Positions 1 through 4,440 of a DNA stretch of 6,779 nucleotides are shown one piece after another. The stretch's first letter is position 1. Every line of letters begins with the position of its first letter. A model generated the notes under the pieces. The model was not told where the DNA came from, did not search any database, and saw only the letters and a list, made by a program, of their open reading frames with translations. A program made the position numbers and the translations under genes. The stretch covers positions 1 through 6,779 of the forward strand of contig JAIVGU010000032.1 in NCBI GenBank assembly GCA_020201445.1, in the 5' to 3' direction. The stretch comes from Halobacteriales archaeon. Lineage in GTDB: Archaea; Thermoplasmatota; E2; JACPAO01; JAHFTW01.

Positions 1-288
1 CCCGTAGGCCCACGCCGGGTCAGGAGTGACGCCGCACCACGCCAGCCCCTCGTCGCTCACGCCCTCGGCGCAGCGCTTGGGCCAGCCCAGCTCCTGCTTG
101 CGGTCGATGCCGAGGACCGAGAAGCCCTGCCTGGCGAACTCGCGGCACGCGATGAGGCCGCCGGGGCCGAGCCCCACCACCAGGACGTCCACCTCCGTGT
201 CGGCGGCGCGCGGGATGGTGCCGGGCCGCAGCGTCGCCAGGCGCTTGTCGGTGACGGTGAGCGCGGGGCTTCCGGCGAGGGCAGGCAT
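1..288 (-). CDS. Geranylgeranyl reductase family FAD-dependent oxidoreductase (N-terminal part, runs off left edge)
   Basis: The visible 96 residues are the N-terminus of an FAD-dependent oxidoreductase of the geranylgeranyl reductase (GGR) family. In archaea these enzymes saturate the isoprenoid chains of membrane ether lipids, working at the cytoplasmic face of the membrane. Seen: a hydrophobic strand followed by GLGPGG (residues 39-44), the Rossmann dinucleotide-binding loop, then VLGIDRK ending in an acidic residue expected at the ribose of FAD, then KRCAEG (71-76), matching the conserved Cys-Ala-Glu-Gly segment of GGRs. The remaining three quarters of the protein lie outside the window. 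ATG at 288 was chosen because a TATA-like TTTTTAT lies 26-32 nt upstream; a GGGAG 7 nt before it could also serve as a Shine-Dalgarno. An in-frame ATG at 315 overlaps the TATA-like element and is less likely. A ferredoxin gene lies 141 nt upstream on the same strand, supporting the reductase role. Other flavoproteins of the same superfamily cannot be excluded from the N-terminus alone. Confidence 0.82.
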   Translation of the reverse strand, partial: MPALAGSPALTVTDKRLATLRPGTIPRAADTEVDVLVVGLGPGGLIACREFARQGFSVLGIDRKQELGWPKRCAEGVSDEGLAWCGVTPDPAWAYG

Positions 289-313
289 CCATCCACTCCC
301 ACCGGGAGCGGGC

Positions 314-320
314 ATAAAAA
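314..320 (-). promoter_or_regulatory. TATA-like box for the geranylgeranyl reductase gene
   Basis: On the minus strand the island TTTTTAT stands out in GC-rich DNA and is centred about 29 nt before the ATG at 288. That is where an archaeal TATA box sits for a leaderless or nearly leaderless transcript. It implies the reductase can be transcribed independently of the ferredoxin upstream. Confidence 0.45.
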
Positions 321-391
321 CGGCGGGATGCCCTGGGAGTTCAGTGAGTGGATGCAAGTTCAGGGAAAAGCCAAGGCAGGGGCAGCTTCTT

Positions 392-433
392 TCACTGGAC
401 TTCTCCTCGAATCACTGGACTCCCACGAATCAC
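392..433. repeat. Imperfect short tandem repeat (18-20 bp period)
   Basis: TCACTGGACT occurs at 392-401 and again at 412-421, and CGAATCAC occurs at 408-415 and 426-433, so two and a half units of about 18-20 bp lie head to tail. The repeat covers the last codon of the ferredoxin and the start of the spacer to the reductase. No role is evident; it may be a slippage product or a weak protein-binding array. Confidence 0.5.
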
Positions 434-657
434 ACAACGATGACGCGGTCCGGCTTGCGCGTCGGCGGCGCCACCCCGTAGTCCGCCCCCGGCGTCAACG
501 CGCCCACCGGGCAGAACTGGATGCAGAGGCCGCAACTGATGCACGGCCCCTGGTCGATGGCCAGGTGCAGCTCCTTCAGCGTGATGGTGTCCACCGGGCA
601 GACGCCCACGCAGCCGGCGCAACTGATGCAGCGGCCGTGGCTCACCTCCACCTTCAC
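430..657 (-). CDS. 2x[4Fe-4S] bacterial-type ferredoxin
   Basis: A 75-residue ferredoxin. Seen: two classic cluster motifs, Cys10-x2-Cys13-x2-Cys16-x3-Cys20-Pro and Cys39-x2-Cys42-x2-Cys45-x3-Cys49-Pro, the normal arrangement for two [4Fe-4S] clusters in a small soluble electron carrier. Its length is usual for the family. GTG at 657 is preferred because the A/T island TTTTCTA is centred 26 nt upstream (leaderless start); GTG at 663 adds two residues and is possible. No ATG lies near the N-terminus. Downstream on the same strand is a geranylgeranyl-reductase-family gene. Known: in Methanosarcina a ferredoxin supports full lipid-chain reduction by GGR. Inferred: this protein is the dedicated electron donor of the neighbouring reductase. 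The Pro/Arg/Lys-rich tail after residue 55 is short and carries no further motif. Confidence 0.92.
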   Translation of the reverse strand: MKVEVSHGRCISCAGCVGVCPVDTITLKELHLAIDQGPCISCGLCIQFCPVGALTPGADYGVAPPTRKPDRVIVV

Positions 658-679
658 GCCCACAGCACGACGTGCCCGG

Positions 680-686
680 TAGAAAA
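680..686 (-). promoter_or_regulatory. TATA-like box for the ferredoxin gene
   Basis: TTTTCTA on the minus strand is centred 26 nt upstream of the GTG at 657, the expected archaeal TATA spacing for a leaderless mRNA. A competing element, TATAAG within 721-728, lies further upstream and would give a leader of roughly 40 nt. Confidence 0.45.
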
Positions 687-720
687 GCCGCCCGCAACCG
701 GCGACCCCGCCCCGAATAGG

Positions 721-728
721 CCTTATAC
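721..728. promoter_or_regulatory. TATA-like element in the ferredoxin/tRNA divergent spacer
   Basis: CCTTATAC on the plus strand (GTATAAGG on the minus strand) is the strongest TATA-like sequence in the spacer. Read to the right, it would place a transcription start near 750, just before the two hairpins and about 95 nt before the tRNA. Read to the left, it would start a transcript near 699 that enters the ferredoxin gene. The sequence alone does not decide the direction. Confidence 0.4.
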
Positions 729-752
729 CGTGCCCAAGTCCGCGAAGATGCG

Positions 753-838
753 CCAAGGGGCCTCGGTCCCTTGGGTCTGTTCCCGGGTCACCCCAGGGAG
801 GCAAGCTTCGGCGATGATGCCTCCCCGCAGCGCCCGGG
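753..838. other. Two consecutive strong hairpins: structured tRNA leader or unrecognised small RNA
   Basis: Hairpin 1: 753-761 pairs with 766-774 (nine pairs including one G-T) closing the tetraloop CTCG. Hairpin 2: an outer CCCGGG pair (782-787 with 833-838) encloses a perfect 8-bp stem (GGGAGGCA 796-803 with TGCCTCCC 818-825), whose apex can form a small GC-TTCG-GC hairpin. A 7-nt linker separates the two hairpins, and another 7 nt lead to the first base of the tRNA. A TATA-like element at 721-728 could start a plus-strand transcript just before hairpin 1. I recognise no RNA family. The stems also fold on the minus strand, where they would lie upstream of the ferredoxin promoter region. Confidence 0.4.
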
Positions 839-845
839 AGCAGCA

Positions 846-918
846 GGGGCCATGGGGTAGCTTGGTATCCTAGCTGCTTGGGGTGCAGTTGACTTGCGTT
901 CAAATCGCAATGGCCCCA
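846..918 (+). tRNA. tRNA-Pro (anticodon GGG)
   Basis: The sequence folds into a complete cloverleaf. The acceptor stem GGGGCCA (846-852) pairs perfectly with TGGCCCC (911-917), with A918 as discriminator. The D arm is GGGT with the AGCTTGGTA loop. The anticodon stem GCTGC/GCAGT encloses the loop TTGGGGT, giving anticodon GGG at 880-882 with G at position 37. The T arm is TTGCG, TTCAAAT, CGCAA. Anticodon GGG reads proline codons CCC and CCT. No intron is visible. The 3' CCA is not encoded, so it must be added by the CCA-adding enzyme. The gene is convergent with the MBL-fold gene, whose stop codon lies 30 nt further on. No TATA box is evident at the usual distance; the nearest candidate is at 721-728. 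Confidence 0.95.
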
Positions 919-948
919 CTCCGTCCTCCGTCGTGCTTGCGATGGCCG

Positions 949-2151
949 TCACATCGGGATGCTGGCCTCGACATACCCCGGTGCCGTGTTGAACCACGGC
1001 TTCGGCGCGTCCTGCGGCCGGTCGGACCGTGCGATGCGGGGGCTGTGCTTGCCCAGCGCGGCGAGGAGCTCTTTCTTGGGGATGTTGGGCCATTGGTCGA
1101 CGCCCATGGTGGAGGCCATCGCCCAGAAGTCCTTCGGCAGGAGGTCGTCGACGAGGCCGCGCGGGGTGGCGTTGTGGCTGCCGTGGTGGCCGACCTTGTA
1201 GAACGTCGTCTTGCGCAGGAGGGCCTGCCACTCGGGGACCTGCAGCGCGGCGTTCCAGGTGCCCCACTGGGCGTCGCCGGGGAGCAGGAGGTGGGCCTTG
1301 CCGACCTTGAGGACGATGAGGAGGCTGGTGCCGTTGACGGCCTTGTCGAGGGCGACGGCCGCGAGGCCGCCGACGTCCTCGCTGAAGGCGTCGATGCGCT
1401 CTTTGTCCGCCGCGGTCAGCGTGGCGCCGGTGGGCGGGCTGGCGTGGCCGTGCCACTCGGCGCCGAAGGGCTCGGGGGCGCCGCCGGTGCCGGGGTCGAG
1501 GCTTGCGAGGTGGGCGAGGTAGGACTGGTTCTTCGGGGGGTCCATGTCGCGGATGACCGCCTCGTCGCGGGAGGGGCCGAGGATGTGGAAGCTCGCGCCG
1601 GGGATGTGCGGCGTCGTGAGGGGCTTCGTCTGGGCCGAGAGGTAGCGGCGCGTCGGGGTGCCGGCGAAGCCATGGTGCAGGGTCGCCATGGCGGCCTCGT
1701 TGGTGAGGGCGTTGAGGGCCATGTCGAGGGCGGCCTTGCCGGCGGGGTCGGAGCCGGCGGCGAGGCGGGCCTGCAGGCGCGGGACGAGGGCGGCGGCGAG
1801 GCCGCTCTGGGTCTCGCGGATGCGGCGCGCCTTGGGGTCGTCGGGGTCCTCCGTCCACGGCAGCCACACCTCGCCGACCTCCACCTTCTCCCAGCCCTCC
1901 TGCTCGAAGCCGAGGACGTGGTCGCGGTGGCGGTGGGTGGCGATGACGAGGTCGATGCGGGGGGTGCCGTCCTTGTCGGTGGCGTCGGCGACGATCTGGT
2001 CGACGACCCCCTGCATGGGGACGCCGTTGGCCTTGATGCTGCCGCAGTCGACGAGGATGCGGTGCGGCCGCCCCTTGCCGGGGAGGAGGATGAGGAAGGC
2101 GTCGCCGAAGCCGACGTTGTACATGCGGACGATCGCCTTCTTCGCGGTCAT
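949..2151 (-). CDS. ComEC/Rec2-like metallo-beta-lactamase fold hydrolase
   Basis: A 400-residue predicted cytosolic metal-dependent hydrolase. Seen, in order: an N-terminal strand with NVGFGDAFLI (12-21), typical of the ComEC/Rec2 subgroup (NVGxGDA); ILVDCG (32-37); the metal-binding THRHRDH (His73, His75, Asp77, His78); LLLPGDA (288-294) with bridging Asp293; and KVGHHGSHN (319-327), the ComEC-type signature. No signal peptide or membrane helix is present, so this is not a ComEC channel. About 210 residues separate the HxHxDH and GDA motifs, and this insert carries a helical stretch (about 109-162) and FHILGPSRDE (188-197). The substrate is unknown; relatives act on nucleic acids, nucleotides or other phosphoesters. 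ATG at 2151 overlaps the stop of the upstream metallopeptidase gene (ATGA) and has a GGAGGG Shine-Dalgarno at 2157-2162, so the two are translationally coupled. MBL enzymes and proteases occur together in some defence cassettes, for example type 1 AVAST; no NTPase is present here. Confidence 0.85.
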   Translation of the reverse strand: MTAKKAIVRMYNVGFGDAFLILLPGKGRPHRILVDCGSIKANGVPMQGVVDQIVADATDKDGTPRIDLVIATHRHRDHVLGFEQEGWEKVEVGEVWLPWTEDPDDPKARRIRETQSGLAAALVPRLQARLAAGSDPAGKAALDMALNALTNEAAMATLHHGFAGTPTRRYLSAQTKPLTTPHIPGASFHILGPSRDEAVIRDMDPPKNQSYLAHLASLDPGTGGAPEPFGAEWHGHASPPTGATLTAADKERIDAFSEDVGGLAAVALDKAVNGTSLLIVLKVGKAHLLLPGDAQWGTWNAALQVPEWQALLRKTTFYKVGHHGSHNATPRGLVDDLLPKDFWAMASTMGVDQWPNIPKKELLAALGKHSPRIARSDRPQDAPKPWFNTAPGYVEASIPM

Positions 2152-4052
2152 GCCAGCCCTCCGTCGTGCAGGGCGCGCAGGCCCATGCGGAGCCGCATGC
2201 GCTCGCCGAAGGCCTTCGCGTCGAGGTAGGCGGAGTTGGGGTCGGCGGCGTCGCAGCGGGCGACGTAGGCCTTCTGGCGCTCGCGGCGCGCCACGGCGGC
2301 GGCGCGCTGGCCCTGCGTCAGGGTCGGGTTGGGCAGCGGCTTGGCGATGACGTAGCGGATGGTGCCGTCCCAGGAGGCGACGACGGTGGTGCCGCCGCGC
2401 AGGGGCAGGCCGCCCAGCTCGGGGTCGGCGTCCGGCGCGGCCTGGGTGTACTGCACGATGAACTCGATGAGGAGCTGGCCGTTGGGGGAGACGCGGAAGA
2501 CGGTGTGCGCGCCGTCAACGGCGATGGTGTGCTCGGGGTGGAGTTGGAGCAGGCCGCGGTTGGCCATGGCGAAGGCGTGCAGGCGGCGGTAGAAGGCGCG
2601 CGGGTCCTTCTCGCCGCCGGCGGCCTCGGTCGGGTAGCGCGCCTTCTCGCGGTACTCCTTCAGGCGGTTGCGCAGGGCGGCGTCCGCGGGCTCCGGCTCC
2701 GGCTTGGCGGGGGCGGGGCGCTCGCGGCTGAACGCGGTGGCGGCGGAGACGAACTCGTCGAGGATGTCGGTGTCGGCGTCGCCGAGCTCGAGGGTGGGGA
2801 AGGTGGCGGGCGCCGCCTCCCACAGCAGCGACTCCTCGGCGAGCGAGAAGACGCCGGCGGGGTAGATGCCGCGGCGGCGGAACGCCTCGATGAGGGCGGC
2901 GCGCTGGCCCCACTCGTCGTCGGGCGCCAGCTCGCGGTCGGCGGTCACCAGGGCGCGCAGGTAGTCGCCGAAGGTGATGTCCACCGGCGGCAGGTAGTCG
3001 AAGGCGCGGATGCACATCGTGAGGTACTGCTGCGCCGTGCGCGCCGCCTCGCCGGCGATGCGGGCGACGAGGTCGGGGTGCAGCGCGCCGTCGGGGAGCC
3101 TGCCGGTGCCGCCGGTGGCGATGCGCAGCAGGTCGTCGGTGCGGCGGCCGTAGGTCTGGAAGAAGGCGTCGAACACCGCGGCGACCAGGATGGAGCCGCG
3201 CTCGTGCGGCTCGCTGGCGGCCTCCAGGCGCTTCTGGTCGGGGACGTCGATGGCGGTGCGCAGCGCGCGTCCGGTGCCGGTGGCCTGCCCGAACTGCCCC
3301 GCGAGGTCGACCAGGGTGGAGCGCTCGCGCAGGTCGCCGCGGCTGCGCTGCATCTGCTCGCGCAGCAGCTCCTTGTAGGAGAAGTGCTGGAACAGGGCGA
3401 CCAGGTCGGCGAACGCCTCGTGGAACGCGGGCACGTCCTCGTTGCTGGGCTCCAGGAAGTGGCGGCGCAGGTGGTGGACGCAGGCGTGCGTCACCTCGTG
3501 CGCGATGATGTCGTGCGACAGGCAGGTGAAGACGGTCTGGCCGGGCAGGTTCTGGCCCGGGCTCTGGCGGTCGGCGCGGAAGTAGCCGAACAGCACGGCG
3601 TTGAGTTTGGGGTCGAAGAAGGCGTTGGCGCCGTGGAAGGCGTGCGGGTAGAGGCGCAGCTTGCCGCGGCCGTGCCCGCTGCCGAGGCTGAGGCGGCGGC
3701 CGAGGGCGCGGTCGAAGTTCTGCAGGGTCCGCATCGCCACGGCGTAGGCCATCTGGGCGTGGAAGCGCGGGTCGGACTCGGTGGGGTCCATGCCGTCGTT
3801 CATCAGCAGCAGCGGGTGGTCGAGGTCGACGGCGGGGTAGAAGCGGCCGTGCGCGCCGTCGTAGTCCACCACCTCGATGCGCTCGCCGACCGGGCCGGGC
3901 TTGAGGGGCTCGTTCTCCAGGTCGATGGTGACCCGGTTGCCGGCGGTGCGCCCCTGCATCGGGTCGACGGCGAAGATCTTGAGCGGCCGCACCTGCGGGC
4001 GGCGGTAGGTCGGCTGGAGGGTGAGCTCGAGGACGGCGGCGGTTTCCTGCAC
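2148..4052 (-). CDS. Cytosolic thermolysin-like (M4-type) zinc metallopeptidase with extra C-terminal region
   Basis: A 634-residue predicted zinc endopeptidase of the gluzincin type. Seen: a helix HAQMAYAVAMRTLQNFDRAL (98-117) and GANAFFDPKLNAVLFGYF (141-158), both resembling the segment before the active site of thermolysin-family enzymes; AHEVTHA (184-190) with zinc ligands His185 and His189 and catalytic Glu186; HEAFAD (211-216), where Glu212 is the probable third ligand and Asp216 matches the NEAxxD motif; and His283 in PHERGSILVAAVFDAF, a candidate for the thermolysin His231 position. Residues about 445-634 form a separate region: a Pro/Glu-rich linker, helices, two strand blocks (515-535 and 551-571), then a basic helical tail. 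No signal peptide or propeptide is visible, unusual for M4 enzymes, which are normally secreted. GTG at 4052 was chosen: AGGTG lies 7 nt upstream (4060-4064), a TATA-like CTATTTA lies at 4092-4098, and the in-frame extension upstream lacks protein-like character. Its stop overlaps the MBL start. Substrate unknown. Confidence 0.8.
   Translation of the reverse strand: MQETAAVLELTLQPTYRRPQVRPLKIFAVDPMQGRTAGNRVTIDLENEPLKPGPVGERIEVVDYDGAHGRFYPAVDLDHPLLLMNDGMDPTESDPRFHAQMAYAVAMRTLQNFDRALGRRLSLGSGHGRGKLRLYPHAFHGANAFFDPKLNAVLFGYFRADRQSPGQNLPGQTVFTCLSHDIIAHEVTHACVHHLRRHFLEPSNEDVPAFHEAFADLVALFQHFSYKELLREQMQRSRGDLRERSTLVDLAGQFGQATGTGRALRTAIDVPDQKRLEAASEPHERGSILVAAVFDAFFQTYGRRTDDLLRIATGGTGRLPDGALHPDLVARIAGEAARTAQQYLTMCIRAFDYLPPVDITFGDYLRALVTADRELAPDDEWGQRAALIEAFRRRGIYPAGVFSLAEESLLWEAAPATFPTLELGDADTDILDEFVSAATAFSRERPAPAKPEPEPADAALRNRLKEYREKARYPTEAAGGEKDPRAFYRRLHAFAMANRGLLQLHPEHTIAVDGAHTVFRVSPNGQLLIEFIVQYTQAAPDADPELGGLPLRGGTTVVASWDGTIRYVIAKPLPNPTLTQGQRAAAVARRERQKAYVARCDAADPNSAYLDAKAFGERMRLRMGLRALHDGGLA
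2157..2162 (-). promoter_or_regulatory. Shine-Dalgarno of the MBL-fold gene inside the metallopeptidase gene
   Basis: GGAGGG on the minus strand lies 5 nt before the ATG at 2151, inside the last codons of the metallopeptidase. With the ATGA start/stop overlap it supports coupled translation and fixes the MBL start. Confidence 0.6.
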
Positions 4053-4091
4053 GAAAATGCACCTGGTGCCGAGCCGATGCGGGAGGCTCCG

Positions 4092-4098
4092 TAAATAG
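4092..4098 (-). promoter_or_regulatory. TATA-like box for the metallopeptidase/MBL unit
   Basis: CTATTTA on the minus strand would place a transcription start near 4069. The resulting leader of about 17 nt would contain the AGGTG Shine-Dalgarno (4060-4064) before the GTG at 4052. The two signals therefore agree with each other and with the chosen start. Confidence 0.5.
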
Positions 4099-4140
4099 CA
4101 ATCCCCCGTTGTGGCCAGTTCGGTTAGCCAAGAGCGGGCG

Positions 4141-4197
4141 TGGAACGGCAATCGGGCCCGCGTGGAACAGGGATGGCATCGCAGCCGTGCCGTTCCA
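4141..4197. repeat. Perfect 10-bp inverted repeat with 37-nt loop
   Basis: TGGAACGGCA (4141-4150) is the exact reverse complement of TGCCGTTCCA (4188-4197). A second CGTGGAAC lies inside the loop at 4161-4168, offering an alternative pairing partner for GTTCCA. The repeat lies upstream of the metallopeptidase TATA-like box on the minus strand. It could be a protein-binding site or an RNA hairpin; neither is shown. Confidence 0.5.
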
Positions 4198-4224
4198 GCG
4201 CGCAAGCATCGCCTGCCCGCCGCA

Positions 4225-4235
4225 CCCCCCCCCCC
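4225..4235. repeat. Eleven-base C homopolymer (G11 on the minus strand)
   Basis: An uninterrupted run of 11 C lies between the two divergent promoters, about 130 bp upstream of the metallopeptidase TATA-like box. Such runs are prone to slippage during replication and during sequencing. It lies in no credible gene. Confidence 0.9.
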
Positions 4236-4365
4236 GGCTGTGGCGGCGCAGCGCCGAGTCCCCAAAGTGGTGATTCGTCATCATGCCAACTTGGTCGACG
4301 GTTTGCTCCTTCCGCGGCCTCGGCGGCCCCGAAAACCCCCACAATGAGGCACCAACCATTCGTGA

Positions 4366-4399
4366 AAAGTGGGCGTTTGCGGTGAAATGCGCCCACTTT
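4366..4399. promoter_or_regulatory. Candidate operator: 10-bp inverted repeat just upstream of a TATA box
   Basis: AAAGTGGGCG (4366-4375) and CGCCCACTTT (4390-4399) are perfect inverted copies separated by 14 bp, so the arms are 24 bp apart centre to centre, about two helical turns and on the same face. The right arm ends 10 bp before the TATA-like CTTATTG of the fibronectin-III operon. That placement suits a dimeric activator or repressor acting on this promoter. Confidence 0.5.
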
Positions 4400-4409
4400 G
4401 GCCATTTGG

Positions 4410-4416
4410 CTTATTG
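4410..4416 (+). promoter_or_regulatory. TATA-like box for the fibronectin-III/TPR operon
   Basis: CTTATTG is centred 25-28 nt before the adjacent GTG codons at 4438 and 4441, the spacing for a leaderless archaeal transcript. It is the main evidence for starting the protein there rather than at the upstream ATG at 4369, which lies inside the inverted repeat. Confidence 0.5.
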
Positions 4417-4440
4417 CACCCCGGCGGTGTGCGGCCCGTG

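Larger units (their letters stand above)
4053..4440. other. Divergent intergenic regulatory region
   Basis: About 390 bases separate the divergent metallopeptidase and fibronectin-III-like genes. Apart from the TATA-like boxes at both ends, it holds two perfect 10-bp inverted repeats, an 11-C tract, and three copies of AAAGTGG: two direct (4264-4270, 4366-4372) and one inverted (4393-4399). The odd palindrome CCAACTTGG is at 4286-4294. Reading frames extend through it on both strands, but none has protein-like composition or a convincing start. I see no tRNA or known RNA gene in it. Confidence 0.55.

Noticed and set aside
813..838. Box C-like GATGATG and an SRP-like GGGAGCAGC near hairpin 2
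   Set aside because: No matching box D or kink-turn partner is present, and the SRP helix 8 tetraloop and symmetric loop are absent.
430..903. Longer 157-codon version of the ferredoxin starting at 903
   Set aside because: The added N-terminus reads through the tRNA antisense and the hairpins, and has no protein-like character; ferredoxins of this type begin just before the first cluster motif.
883..2229. Long plus-strand reading frame antisense to the MBL gene
   Set aside because: Composition is Gly/Ala/Val/Glu-rich, as expected from GC-biased third positions read in reverse. It runs through the tRNA and has no motif, while the opposite strand encodes clear catalytic motifs.
2905..2915. 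Eleven-base match to the tRNA-Pro 3' end (TGGCCCCACTC) as a possible attachment site
   Set aside because: It lies inside conserved-looking coding sequence (WGQ codons) and is short enough to be chance in GC-rich DNA.
2166..4094. 642-codon plus-strand reading frame antisense to the metallopeptidase
   Set aside because: Low-complexity Gly/Val/Ala/Glu product with no domain; a shadow of the real minus-strand gene.
4053..4265. N-terminal extension of the metallopeptidase to an ATG-like start at 4265
   Set aside because: The extra 71 residues are compositionally odd, run through the C11 tract and an inverted repeat, and would place the TATA-like box and Shine-Dalgarno inside the gene.
2515..4359. 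Long minus-strand frame rich in Arg and Pro overlapping the metallopeptidase
   Set aside because: Arg/Pro/Ala-rich out-of-frame shadow typical of high-GC coding DNA.
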